Shown: piece after piece, positions 1-11,867 of the stretch | How the letters are laid out: each line of letters begins with the position of its first letter | Position numbering within the stretch: the first letter of the stretch is position 1 | NCBI GenBank assembly: GCA_030340625.1 | Contig: JAOPHQ010000590.1 | Coordinates: 135,001-199,000 of the forward strand | Origin: Merluccius polli | Lineage: Eukaryota; Chordata; Actinopteri; Gadiformes; Merlucciidae | DNA length: 64,000 bases | Direction: 5' to 3' | Translations under genes and position numbers: made by a program | The notes under the pieces: generated by a model | What the model was told of the DNA's origin: nothing | The model's input: the letters and a program-made list of their open reading frames with translations, nothing else | Databases searched by the model: none

Positions 1-159
1 ATGCCCTCTGTAATTGGTTGTCTTGTTGCTTGTTGAGTGCAGCAGAGGTGGACAGAGCTGTATTTAAACAAAACGCCACAAACTCACTGGACATTTCCAA
101 TGTCCAAGTAGAAAGGTGGTCATTGTTAAGTTTAGCTCACTTTTGTTTTATTTTTGCTC

Positions 160-193
160 ACTCGTTCTCTCGTTCTCTCTCTCTCTCGTTCTC

Positions 194-231
<38 letters not shown>

Positions 232-255
232 GGTCAGTCATTCTTTCTTTCTTTT

Positions 256-293
<38 letters not shown>

Positions 294-300
294 AGTCAGT
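160..300. repeat. (CT)n-rich microsatellite
   Basis: Interrupted CT/TTTC tract. Long open frames across it encode only Ser/Leu/Phe runs and are not genes. The flanks (1-160 and 300-600) show no recognisable gene. Confidence 0.9.
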
Positions 301-599
301 GTCTCTCACTCCCTGCTCCCTCCTGCTGAGTGTTATCAGTGGGTCTGCTCAGTATCCTACTGTCATGTCTTGATGTGATTTATGTCGCGGGCTGTGAAGT
401 CAACTTATCTCCCCCCTCCACCCACTCTCATCCCACTCTGCTACTCTTGCCTGCTCCTCCTCCACAACCACAATAATTCCCCTCCTCCCCCTTGGCTTGG
501 GGGTGAGGTATGGGGAATGTTGGTGGTAGAGGACAAGGGAAGGTATAGAATGAGGAGAGTATTAAAACTCAAGAAAATGCAACCTATAAGATTAACTTT

Positions 600-1479
<880 letters not shown>

Positions 1480-1480
<1 letters not shown>

Positions 1481-2520
1481 ATGGACACAACAGCCTCTAT
1501 TCTGCCTAGCCAACCTGTTCTCCAACCTAAATGACAGAGGTTGTTTGTCAATACGACCCATATGAGAGTTCATTGGTCCAGCATTGGCTGGTCGAAGAAA
1601 CCAGCAATAATTGGCTGCCTTGCTTGCTTGCATTCTTTTCAACGCTGTTTCAACATAGATGAAGTGAAAAGGACTTACGACAATCAAATAGTTTTTAGAT
1701 TTGGTTATGAAATAACCTAAATTATATATTTGTATTATACACCATGTATTTCAAACATGTGGAACAATGAGCTACATTTTTGTTTTCGGAATCCCCCAGC
1801 ACCCCAGTTCTTGTATATACCTGTACATATATTTGCATATATGGGCTTATTTACAGCCTATGACCATCATTTAATTTTCTGTGACTTGCACGCATATTTC
1901 CTGTATTTATACATGAACATGAACATATTATATGAACTTAATATTCTTAACAACCACAAAAAGATTTTTGGTTCCTGTGATAGGAACTTGATGCTGTGAT
2001 GTGGTAAATTCATGTTTAGAATGTAAGCAAGCACTATGTGAGTTCTATGTGAATGGTCATTTACACAAACCCAAGTTAAGATTTAGCACCTTAATAGTGC
2101 ATTTCAGTAATTTACTCATTTAAAGATGAATGATTTTAGCTGGCTTTTACTCCAAACCCCGGTACCCTCGTTGCCATAACGACAATGTTACGTGCTGGCA
2201 GCTGACCTGCCGTAAATTGTTTTGCTTAGTTTTTAAAGTAGACTAGGCTCCGCTGGTTAGGGAAAAGACATATTCTAAGGTACCTTTTGAAGCCAAACCG
2301 CAATTAACGCAGTTTAGTTTTAATGAATAAATTACTTAAGTAATCAACGTTAAATCACTGTCCGAGTGCTGGTTACGACACTCTGAGAGATTTGGTAGTG
2401 ACAGCCAATAACTATAGTGTGGAAGCAAAACACCAAGCTCATTGATTGACACAATTCATTTATCTTACTCATAATACATGTCGGTCAAACCTGCAGTCAA
2501 ACCTGTGGCCTCAAGTTAGT
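1480..2520 (-). repeat. Diverged interspersed repeat, copy 1
   Basis: The reverse complement of 1490-1830 matches 32100-32450, and the reverse complement of 2250-2510 matches 20490-20760. Both blocks are clear, gapped, diverged matches. Block order agrees with one repeat family in opposite orientation, whose second copy was split by the nested insertion at 21294-31664. No protein-coding content is recognised, so the family is unassigned. Confidence 0.6.
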
Positions 2521-2651
2521 TACTCGGCTCCATGAGGCACCAGGGGGCAGTGCCCCCTCACTACATTCACGTGCCCCCTCACTTGACGTTTTATGTTTGA
2601 CGTTGAGCGGGAAGTTTTGAAAACTATAAGTCATCGCCGGGGTTAGTTTAA

Positions 2652-3309
2652 AGGACAATTCCGGCGCAAAATGAGACCATACGATCATAACACATGTCCA
2701 CCGAGTTGGACCGTTCTCTGGGATCAGTTTTCATTCTAGTCAAGAATGAAAACTGATCCCAGAGAACACAATTCGCAATTCTATACCACTAACAAGAGAA
2801 GTTCTATACCAAATCGCAATTCTATACTACTAACAAGGCTCAAAATCGCACCACACTTCCACAGTAGCATGAGGGTCCCTACATGTAAAACGAAGCATTG
2901 AGAACTTTGTAAGTGTACAGACAGTTTATTAAAAAGAAAGTTTAGAAAGCCAGTACCTTCACATAAACAAGCGGGTGCCATCTTTGGTAAACAGTCACGA
3001 CCAGTCAAGCGACGAACGCCGTGCAACGTAATGAGCCGGAAGAGGTGTACACATGAGATGTCAATGAATCATATGGTGTGCAATCTAGTAGAAGGTGTGC
3101 GAAGTGCGAACAGTGCGTGTGCATAGAGAAGAGAAGAAAATGGTTCGTGTTTGTGCTTTTCCCGGCTGCGTTCGTCGCTCGACTGATCGTGACTGTTTTC
3201 CCAACTTTGGTTACGTTCGACTAGAATGAAAACTGATCCCAGAGAACGGTCGAACTCGGTGGACATGTGTTATGATCATATGGTCTCATTTTTGCGTCGG
3301 AATTGTCCT
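2652..3309. mobile_element. TTAA-flanked T2/Kolobok-type element carrying a THAP exon start
   Basis: Long terminal inverted repeats of about 90 bp (2652-2741 and 3221-3309) begin AGGACAATTCCG and are flanked by TTAA at 2648-2651 and 3310-3313. TTAA targets with AGG-type termini are known for T2 MITEs and Kolobok elements. Near the right end, an ATG at 3140 opens a short frame beginning MVRVCAFPGCVRRS, which resembles the start of a THAP zinc finger (CxxxC). A related inverted copy of this coding piece lies at about 2963-3030. The frame runs into the terminal repeat, so no complete THAP domain remains. Confidence 0.75.
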
Positions 3310-3350
3310 TTAAGTTAGCTTATAGCTAGCTGAATATTTTCATCACAGCC

Positions 3351-4490
3351 ATGGCTTTGAGAAAGTGGTTGACCGGCTCAACAGCCATAAGTTCACGGCC
3401 AAGGGTTGACAATGAGTCGTCGGAGTCGCTGTCATCGGCAGCTACTACTAACGTTAGCTCAGCCTCTCCCCCTCTGGCTCTGAGTCTTAATGCTACCACC
3501 AGCCGGGCTGACGGTGCTGTTGAGCCTGACACGAGAAGATGAGCCTAAACAGGTTAGTCTCCACACCTATCATCCCATAAGCCTGTTTGGGAGTAAGAAG
3601 AGAAGTTTACTTGCTGCCTGGTACCAGAGGAGGGACTGGCTGGAGTACTCTGTGAAAGCGGATGCAGGTTTCTGCTACCCCTTGCCGCAAGTTTAGCAGC
3701 CGAACTGTTCATCTGGGTCAGGGGACCCGTTTCGATGAAGCCTTCACCACAAAAGGCTTCTGTGACTGGAAACACGCCGCGAAAACCAATAAAGGCTTCC
3801 ACAGGCATGCCACATCAAAGGAACACCTGGCACTATGTGGAGAGAAAGAGAAAGCCAGTCCAAAAAGGTTAAAGAAATCTCCAATACAGATCAACTAAAA
3901 AGAAATCGATATTATGTTTCTTCTCTCGTTGACATCGTGGAGTTCCTGGTTGCCAATCAGTTGCCATTGAGGGGTAAAGTTGAGGCATTTGATAATATGA
4001 AGGATGGGGGAAGTGGATTGTTCATGTCTTTGCTGGATTTTAACATCAAGAAGGACTGCAGCTCGCAGAAAGTCAAAACTATTCCAAAAAATGCCACCTA
4101 CACAAGCCATGAGATCCAAAATGAACTCATTTCTGTCATGAGCAACATTGTCACGGAGGCGATTGTGAACAGAGGGTCGTGGTATACTCTTAAAGTTGAC
4201 GGAATCAGAGATCCTACTGGAACGGAGAATGTTTCTATTGTTATTCGGTTCTTCAATGAAGACACGCTGGCAATAACAGAGCGACTGCTCGTGATGTCCA
4301 CTAGCGACCCGGGTGATGCTCAAACACTCACAAATTGTCGTCTGTTCTGAGCTTACCAATGCAGGCCTGACTACATCCAAGATCTTTAGTCAGGTCTATG
4401 ATGGAGCCGCAGTGATGTCAGGGAAGCACGGAGGACTGCTGCAAGAGAAAGAGGGCAGAGAAATACCGTATGTGCACTTTAAAAAAAAAT
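3351..4490 (+). pseudogene. hAT transposase fragment (ZMYM1/DUF4371-type)
   Basis: Pieces in successive frames are collinear with the N-terminal half of ZMYM1-like hAT transposases. First comes an acidic/serine-rich start at 3351. A TTF-type zinc-finger region follows at about 3590-3890, with the motifs WLEYSVKADAGFCYP and GFCDWKHA. A DUF4371-like block follows at about 3900-4340, and then a YDGAAVMSGKHGG block at about 4395-4450. At least three frame changes separate them, and the C-terminal catalytic and dimerisation (hATC) region is missing, so it cannot encode an active transposase. Terminal repeats were not identified. Confidence 0.75.
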
Positions 4491-4629
4491 ACAGTTTAGT
4501 GTGGTGGGGAGCAGTTAGTGTTAACTGTTTTCTGACAACTATCCACGAGATTTTGTGAGTCGCCTATTGCAGGTTGCTTTACAAACTTGCTGGCTTTGTG
4601 CTTAATGCACCGCAGAACCACACGAAGAC

Positions 4630-5076
4630 TAGCCCTGCTGTAAGCAGCTAGCCTCCAGGCTTCCGGCCTCCACCAGCCCTGCAGCAGCAGCTAGTCTCCC
4701 AGGCTAACAGCCATCATCAGCCCTGCAGCAGCAGCTAGCCTCCAGGCTAACAGCCTCCACCAGCCCTGCAGCAGCAGCTAGTCTCCCAGGCTAACAGCCG
4801 TCATCAGCCCTGCAGCAGCAGCTAGCCTCCAGGCTAACAGCCTCCATCAGCCCTGCAGCAGCATCTAGCCTTCAGGCTTCCGGCCTCCACCAGCCCAGCA
4901 GTAGCAGCTAGCCTCCAGGCTTCCGGCCTCCACCAGCCCTGCAGCAGCAGCTAGCCTCCAGGCTTACTGCTCCCATCAGCCCTGCTGTAAGCAGCTAGCC
5001 TCCAGGCTTCCAGCCTCCATCAGCCCTGCAGCAGCAGCTAGCCTCCCAGGCTCTGCCCCCACCAGCCCTGTAGCAG
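4630..5076. repeat. 43-44 bp minisatellite, about 10 units
   Basis: Tandem units built on CAGCCCTGCAGCAGCAGCTA followed by CCTCCAGGCTAACAG variants. Unit starts fall at about 4675, 4719, 4762, 4806 and 4849, alternating 43 and 44 bp. The array ends about 100 bp before the LINE ORF at 5182, so it may be that element's 5' leader. Confidence 0.9.
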
Positions 5077-5181
5077 CTAGCTAATGTTAGCTATGTGATC
5101 TTTTGCATCAGACTATCTTGGTTGAAAGTCTATCGTTAACGTCGCTGTGGACATTGTCATCAATTCCGTTATTATTATAAT

Positions 5182-6348
5182 ATGTTCTATGGACTCAACA
5201 TCGCTCGCTTCAATCTGTCCAACGTTTTCCTTGTGCTCTTCGTCATTGTCTCGTTGTTCCCATACGCTGCGTGTCAGGGTAAACCGAGTCCAAAACTGAG
5301 TCCAACTCTCCCCGGCTCCCCTCATCTACTCAATCATGAAACGGACTCTCCCAGCATTCACAATAGAGACTTTGCCTCTCTGCTGTGTACAATGTCTCTG
5401 GGACTAATATCTACTGTAAACTTAATTATTCCTTCTCTGTCCTCATGCTATGTTATGAGTCTGTTTCGCAATATGATCCTGTTACCATCTAACCTCTCCG
5501 TATCTGTCAAAAACAAACACAATGATTCATCTTCTCTCAGCCGTGTTTTAATTATGCTGCTACTTATAATCTCTAGTAATGTTCATGTCAACCCTGGCCC
5601 TCCTTGTGATGTTGCGACTTTCTGTGCTAGCATGCCCACAAACGACTCTGGCCTTTGTTTCAGTGATTTTAGTGCCCGCAAACACTTGGGTTTACTACCA
5701 AAAATAAATCAACTCAAAGTCTGGGTAGAGACCTCTAATCCTGAATTTTTTGTAGTTTCAGAGACCTGGTTGCGCAAGACCATCCCTTACACAGAGCTAA
5801 ATCTAACTGGCTACAATCTCTTTCGTCAGGACCGGTCCTCCAAGGGTGGAGGGGTGGCTATCTTTGCCAAGCAATATCTTCAATGTACTATTGCCCTAGC
5901 TAAATCCATCCCAAAACAGTTTGATCTATTGGTCCTTAACATCAAGCTGTCCAATAATTTCTCACTCTCAGTAGCAGGCTGCTATCGTCCACCTTCAGCA
6001 CCAGCCTGTACACTCGAAGCCTTAAGCAGTGCTCTAGCGCCCTTTACTAGGTCCGAGCTCGTCCTACTAGGCGACCTCAATTGGGACATGCTTAAACCAC
6101 CTGCCAAAGTAATGCAGCAGTTTGACTCACTAAACCTCTCTCAAATCATTGCTCTTCCTACTAGGTGTGATCCCAACATTTCAAACAAGGCCACTCTGAT
6201 TGATGTGATTTTTACAAATGCTCCACACATGTACCAATCTTGCATGTTTTGTAGCGATATCAGCGATCACTGTTTCATTGCCTGTGTTAGAAAAATTCTC
6301 TCTGCCAAACAGCCCGTCACCATCAGGGAGAAATCTAAAGCATTTTGA
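5182..6348 (+). pseudogene. CR1-like LINE-A, ORF2 N-terminal part with AP-type endonuclease
   Basis: This 388-codon frame has a hydrophobic N-terminus (about residues 13-31). A second hydrophobic stretch (about 122-131) runs into NVHVNPGP at 133-140, which resembles a 2A-type ribosome-skipping motif. An exonuclease-endonuclease-phosphatase domain follows, with VVSETWLR, GGGVAIF, CYRPPS, LLGDLNWD and SDISDHC motifs. Together these define the target-nicking endonuclease of a CR1/L2-group non-LTR retrotransposon. The frame stops at 6348, short of the reverse transcriptase, and recognisable sequence then continues in other frames to an insertion at 6483. The 43-bp minisatellite just upstream is a plausible 5' UTR. 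Confidence 0.85.
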
Positions 6349-6482
6349 TGTACAAGCTTTCCTCCATGACCTTGCTGATATGTGTGCTGGTACAGAGTAG
6401 GTTTACTCCCCACCGTGGATGACGCATGGTCACTATTTAAAGACCTTTTCAGTACTGTCATACATAAACATGCCCCTCTTAA

Positions 6483-7235
6483 AGCATAAGTTCGGTATTT
6501 TTGACATTAAACCTTGTTTTCAGATCGTTTACCATGAAATACAATGGTTAAGAGTGACATTTTGACAAATGCTTCTGTTTGAGAGTTTTCGGTTGTTAGC
6601 GTAGCAGCTCCCCCCCCTTTCAATGGCAGTGATGGTACCTAGCTGCAAATCCTATCTAGAAGGCATTAAACATTCTTTTTCAACAACATGAAACTCTCCG
6701 AGTGTTCAGATGTGTTTACTGAAACGCTGGCACAAAAGTCGCTGAAAAATATGGTCTCCAACAGCTGTTTGACAATTTATTTTCAAATGGTCGACCTATT
6801 TTCTCAAACGCATCCGGCTGCTAAATTCACGGTGCTGTGTCAAAAGACTACAGAAGACTGTAAACAAAGGTGAGCCGGTTCCGGAATTCCATCATCTTCC
6901 CTTTCCAGTGGCGGAGTAATACTGTACTGGTTGGACAAAAAGTACGATTTATCATGGTAGAAGTCATATTTTTCAATGACTTTTGTGCCAGCGTTTCAGT
7001 GAACACCTCTGAACACTCGGAGAGTTTCATGTCGCTGAAAAATAATGTTTAATGCCTTCTAGAGAGGATTTGCAGCTAGGTACCATCACTGCCATTGAAA
7101 GGGGGGGGAGCTGCTACGCTAACAACCAAAAACTCTCAAACAGAAGCATTTGTCAAAATGTCACTCTTAACCATTGTATTTCATGGTAAACGATCCGAAA
7201 ACAAGGTTTAATGTCAACAATACCGAACTTATCCT
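6483..7235. mobile_element. Fold-back TTAA-target MITE inside LINE-A
   Basis: Two arms of about 270 bp (6483-6755 and 6966-7235) are near-perfect reverse complements beginning AGCATAAGTTCGG / AGGATAAGTTCGG. The flanks are TTAA (6479-6482) and TTAT (7236-7239), consistent with a TTAA duplication with one mutated copy. It interrupts LINE-A between the endonuclease and reverse transcriptase. The matching open frames in both arms (MKLSECS...) are a by-product of the inverted repeat. Confidence 0.85.
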
Positions 7236-7239
7236 TTAT

Positions 7240-8263
7240 GAAATTTAGGATTAAAAATCGATGCAGTCCCTGGTTTAGTCGAGATCTGGCTCTGCTGCTT
7301 CAACAAAAAAATGTTGCCTGGCGCATCGCTCGACGCTCCAACTCTGCTTCTGCTAGCCTCTTGTTTCGCCAGCTGCGTAACAAGGCTACACAAGCAGTGC
7401 GACAATCTAAAGTTGGCTACTACAAGAAGCAGTTTGCATCCTGTGGCTCAGACCCCAATGCTTTTTGGAAAACGGTGAGGGAACTGGAGAACAAACCTTC
7501 GACTCTACCTGTATCCCTTAAAGTAAATGACCTTAGTCACAGATAAACACTCAGGCCTGTCTTAGTTAGAGAGATCCTAAAAGAATTGTCATCTCTGGAC
7601 CCAAAATCAGCTGGGTCCGACGAGCTGGAAGCATTCTTTATTAAAACTGCTGCTCCCATTATTGCAGCCCCTTTAACAGAACTATTGAATTTCTCCCTTC
7701 CCCGAGTGGAAAGAAGCGATTGTGCTTCCTTTGTTCAAAGGTGGTGTTCAGACCGATCCAAACTGCTACAGACCAATCTCAATTTTGCCGTGTCTATCTA
7801 AGTTATTTGAAAAACTGTTCAACAAACAGCTCACTGCTCATCTGTATATGTTCAACATACTTTCTGAGGTACAGTCAGGTTTTCGCACAGGGTATGGTTG
7901 TGTCCCAGTGACCTTAAAGGTACTAAACGACATCACTTCTGCATTAGATGCAAAACAGTACTGTGCAGCAATTTTTATCGACCTAGCAAAAGCTTTTGAC
8001 ACAGTAGACCACCCCACCTTACTGAACAGACTGAGCAGCATTGGGGTTACTAACCATTCACTAGCCTGGTTTTCTCATTACCTCTCTCACCGGGTGCAAC
8101 GTGTGCGGTTTGAAAATCTTTTCTCTCAGCCCCTCCCAGTCACTAAGGGTGTCCCCCAAGGTTCCATTCTAGGTCCCACTCTGGTCTCAATATACATCAA
8201 TAATATCCCCCTGGCTGCTGGAAACTCACTCATTCATCTATATGCTGACGACGCAGTTCTTTA
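7240..8263 (+). pseudogene. CR1-like LINE-A reverse transcriptase
   Basis: Continues LINE-A after the fold-back element. The pre-RT linker (KFRIKNRCSPWFSRDLA) lies at 7240-7546 and the RT palm and fingers at 7722-8263. Motifs seen are YRPISILPCLSK, QSGFRTGYGC, AIFIDLAKAFDTVDH, GVPQGSILGP and the catalytic YADD at 8241-8252. At least one frameshift (about 7700) and a stop near 7543 break the frame. The sequence is cut at 8263 by the insertion of LINE-B. Confidence 0.88.
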
Positions 8264-9319
8264 GTTCAGTTCAGTTCAGTTTATTGAAGTTGCATCTCAG
8301 ATCATATTTACATACAATGCAAGAGCAAAAATCTTAGGTCTCTACCCCCCTCCTGACCAGCAGCAGCCTAAAGTGCATATAAGTGTACATATAAACTAGA
8401 ATACTAGAATAGCAGCAATGATAAGAACATACACCTATCTACAACAGAACAAAAACCTCTTAAAAATAACATACATGCAGACATATTAGGTATATAAATA
8501 TATACATATGACCACTCACACACACGCGCACCCTCAGACTCTCTTTCTCACATACAAACACACACACACACACGCACACCAATGGGAATAACTCTAAAAA
8601 CACAGTGATAAAACAGTGCATTAGTAGATAAACTCATGTATTATTCTCCCTTATTTATTATGAATATGCACTGTTAAGAAGCCTGATAGTTTGGTGGAAA
8701 AAGGAGTCCATGAGTCTGCTGGTCTTCGCTCTCAGACTACAGTAGCACTTGCCAGAGGGCAGCAGCTGGAAAAGGTTACTGTTAGGGGGGCTGGGGTCCT
8801 TGATAATCTTTTGGGCCTTCTTCTTGCACCTATCCTGATACAGGTCTGCTATAGGTGTGAGCTCACAGCTGCAGATTTTCTGGGCAGTTCTAACTACCCT
8901 TTGTATTGCTCTGCGGTGAGGTGATGGACCCTGTGAGGACACTTTCAATTGTCCCCCGGTAGAAGGCACAGAGAACATTGGGGCCCATACCAAATTTCCT
9001 CAGACGCCTAAGGTGGACCAGGCGTTGCTGGGCCTTCCCCACTATTCCCTTAGTGTGTAGGTCCCAGGTGAGGTTGTTGGTGATGTTGATCCCAAGGAAC
9101 TTGAAACTGCAGTGCTCACCCTTTCCACAACATTCCCCTGTATCATTAAGGAAGCCAGTTCAGCTCTTCTCCTCTTCCTGTAGTCCACCACCAGCTCCTT
9201 TGTTTTTGCCACATTTAGTGACAAGTTGTTGTCCTGACACCACTGCACCAGATTCTCCACTTCCTCCCTGTACAATAACTCGTTGTCATCTCTTATCAGG
9301 CCCACCACCATGGTGTTGT
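8264..9319 (-). mobile_element. LINE-B, 5'-truncated CR1/Rex-like LINE inserted in LINE-A
   Basis: Read on the - strand, this has an RT fragment just after the YADD position (TMVVGLIRDDNELLYREEV, DNNLSLNVAKTKELVVDYRK) in 9319-9100. It also has the C-terminal tail of such ORFs (RTAQKICSCELTPIADLY, KIIKDPSPPNSNLFQLLPSG, SRLMDSFFHQTIRLLN) in 8993-8660. The 3' end is a short ACTGAA-type repeat at 8264-8280. CTTTA is duplicated at 8259-8263 and 9320-9324. Upstream RT, endonuclease and 5' UTR are absent, as expected for 5' truncation. Frame breaks occur around 9000-9100. Confidence 0.85.
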
Positions 9320-9324
9320 CTTTA

Positions 9325-9498
9325 TGCCACTGGTCCCTCCCCTGATACTGTACTAACAACTCTCCAGGACAGCTTCCTCCAGATCCAAGTTCATGTGGTT
9401 CAACCGTAAGGGTTTCACACCCCCCACAACCCTCAATATTACCACCTGTGAGGGGGCTACCCTGGAGCAAGTCACAGTGTATAAATACCTGGGAATCT
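9325..9498 (+). pseudogene. LINE-A reverse transcriptase, continuation
   Basis: LINE-A resumes directly after the CTTTA duplication. TVLTTLQDSFLQ is followed in a shifted frame by SKFMWFNRKG and YKYLGIWLD, the conserved segment after the RT palm. A second insertion (hAT, 9507-9847) cuts it again immediately after this segment. Confidence 0.8.
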
Positions 9499-9506
9499 GG
9501 TTAGAC

Positions 9507-9847
9507 CAGGCGTCTCCAACCTTTTTTCCTCTGAGAGCTACTTTTACAAAATAAAAATGGCAGAGAGCTACTCATGTTTTGTAACATTTATTCTCATCGC
9601 TCATTTTGAACAAACAAGCTCAATAATAATAATACTTTTTGATTGACAGCTAATTGGCTAATAATCATTTTGTGTTGGAAGGGGGCGGGACAACTGTGAA
9701 TTTTGATTGGACGTAAATTTAGGTAGTTGTGCCGAGGGACCAACTAAGTTTTCAAACTTATGTATGATTCACTGGCCCTTTGGCGAGCTACTTGGAAAGG
9801 GGCAGCGAGCTACTGGTAGCTCGCGAGCTACACGTTGGAGAACCCTG
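9507..9847. mobile_element. Non-autonomous hAT element
   Basis: Imperfect terminal repeats CAGGCGTCTCCAAC / CAGGGTTCTCCAAC are bounded by the exact 8-bp duplication GGTTAGAC (9499-9506 and 9848-9855). The interior is rich in GAGCTAC motifs and has no coding capacity. It inserted into LINE-A. Confidence 0.92.
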
Positions 9848-9855
9848 GGTTAGAC

Positions 9856-10727
9856 AGTTCACTATCCTTTTCACACCATATCTCAAAACTACAGTTCAAG
9901 ATAAAGGCCAAACTCAGCTTTCTCTAAAGAAACTGTCACTCCTTCGCTTCTTCTGCTAAACGCACCCTCATACAAATGACCATTCTTCCCCAACTCCACT
10001 ACGGTGACACAATCTACAGGTCCGCGTGCAAAGGTACACTCTCCATACTTGACACCCTTTATCACTCTGCCATTCGGTTTGCCACTAACGCCCCCCACAG
10101 CACTCACCACTGCACTCTTTACTCCCTGGTAAACTGGCCCTCCCTTCATACCCGCCGTCACATGCACTGGCTTACACTCATCTATAAAACTCTCCTTCAC
10201 CTATCTCCCCCTTATTTGTGTCAGCTGCTTCACCCGCTCCCTGTTACTCATAACACCCGATCCTCCCTTTACATTCAGTTAAAGGTCCCCAAATCCTTCA
10301 CTGCCCTTGGCCGCGCATCATTCCAGTCTGCTGCCCCCTCTGACTGGAACGCTCTGCAAAAAAACCTTAAACTGGACAAACTCATCTCCCTCCCATCCTT
10401 GAAACATGTCATCTCAGACTCCCTCATTGATTCCTGCACCTGTTTTCCTTCTACATAGGGTAGCACGTCTGTCTTTCTCCTCTATTCACACATTCCGATT
10501 GTCTGCATCTGTACCTTACTGATTGCTAGTGCTTGTTGTGTTCTGTACCTGTAGTGTTCATTGTTTTATTACTGCCCCCTGTTTGTTTGCTGTTCTAACT
10601 GTAGTTTTAAGTGTTGTATAACTTATTTTTTATTTTTTCAGCCCTACTCCCCTTTCCCCTTAGCGGCAAGCCGGCATTGTAAATAAGAATCTGTTCTTAA
10701 GCCTGGTGAAATAAAGGTCTAAAAAAC
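9856..10727 (+). pseudogene. LINE-A ORF2 C-terminus and 3' UTR
   Basis: The longest frame (9976-10458) contains ILPQLHYGDTIYRSA, HCTLYSLVNWPSLHTRR and FQSAAPSDWNALQK, typical of the C-terminal tail of fish CR1/L2 ORF2. The 3' UTR ends with AATAAA at 10710-10715 and a short A-rich tail (GGTCTAAAAAAC). Together with 4630-9498 it makes one old LINE about 4 kb long, carrying three younger insertions. Confidence 0.82.
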
Positions 10728-11867
10728 ATCAAATGCTCCATTGAAATACATTGCAAATAAAAGGCGTTGCTATAAATTAATCTAAATTCGTAGAAAAGAC
10801 ATAGGAACTTGGCCTTTAGACCTATCAACCAGGAGAGCCTTAGGAAAATCTTGAGTCTCTTGGTGAAAAGGGGGCTGCGCGCAATGCAATCATAATGCTG
10901 CTCAGAGCCGGGAGGGCCAAGGTTTGGTGTGGGGTGGAACAAGGTTGTGTACAAAGTCTTGTAGGACCTCCCTATCTCCAAAACGGCCTTTTACACCACA
11001 TTCCTATCAAATAGGTCTTGCGGGCCACACTTCTGAGAGGCTCTGTCAAAAAAAAACGTCCATGTGGGCAAATGTTTTTTCTTGCAAGAGCAAGAAGTCC
11101 AAATCTCAGATGTGTAATTCCCGGGACCCAGGGAAACCTGTGTATGCATTTTGGCATCTCTAACCATTTTGAAAGGGCACGAAAAGGGGGATAACCTCCC
11201 AATGATGGTCTCTAGCTCACCCCCCAGTGTGCTTGAGCCCAAGAGCTCACCTATGTATGCTTTACTTCCTGGTTGTCTAGATACCCAAATGGATTATTTC
11301 CTGTAGGGCTAGAGTCCCCAAATTGATAATCCTTTCCTTAGGCCTCTGTCCTCTTTCATATTTAAAAGACTAAATTATTCTAGGTCCCAATAAATATATT
11401 ATTTTAATCTTCTGAAGAACTCCCAACGACGATTTGCATAACTTCTGGTAGGGCTAGAGCCGCAAATTGCTCATAGTACATGTCATTGAGGCCCTCTTTC
11501 ATATAAAAGATACCACAGGTCTCTAGCTCATTCCCAAGTGTACTTGACACTGAGGTCACCTACAAAAGGCATACTTTCTTGTTTGGCTAGAGCCTCCAAA
11601 TTGATAGTTCTAGTAGACTTTAATGCCCTCTTTCATATAAAAGAGACCAGATGTCTCTATCATGACTCAAGTCATTCTCCTAACAGGGGGGTCACTAGGG
11701 GTACATCGGGACCCTGCCTACAATTTGCGACCATGAGGGGGTTCCTGGCAAACAAACACACACACACACACACAGAAGGAGAGAAAGAGAGATAGATCAT
11801 ATAGAGAGCAGTGGAGCTCTCCATGGAGAAGCTAGAGAGAAATTAAGCTTTTTTGCTGCCTAGTTTA
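10728..11867. repeat. Unassigned DNA with a diverged tandem repeat
   Basis: Between about 11200 and 11700 a diverged unit recurs. Its marks are GGTCTCTAGCTCA, CCAAGTGTACTTGA, GGCTAGAGCC..AAATTGATA and CCTCTTTCATATAAAAGA, at irregular spacing of about 130-300 bp. A (CA)n plus GA patch lies at 11755-11790. No protein domain is recognised. Confidence 0.5.

Noticed and set aside
18..378. Overlapping open frames of 74-103 codons in the CT-rich start
   Set aside because: They encode Ser/Leu/Phe runs created by the microsatellite, with no coding signal outside it.
4630..5076. CRISPR-like array of about 43-bp units
   Set aside because: Units are contiguous and diverged, with no unique spacers, in a eukaryotic context.
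6688..7052. Paired genes MKLSECS... on both strands
   Set aside because: The two frames are mirror images from the inverted repeat of one MITE.
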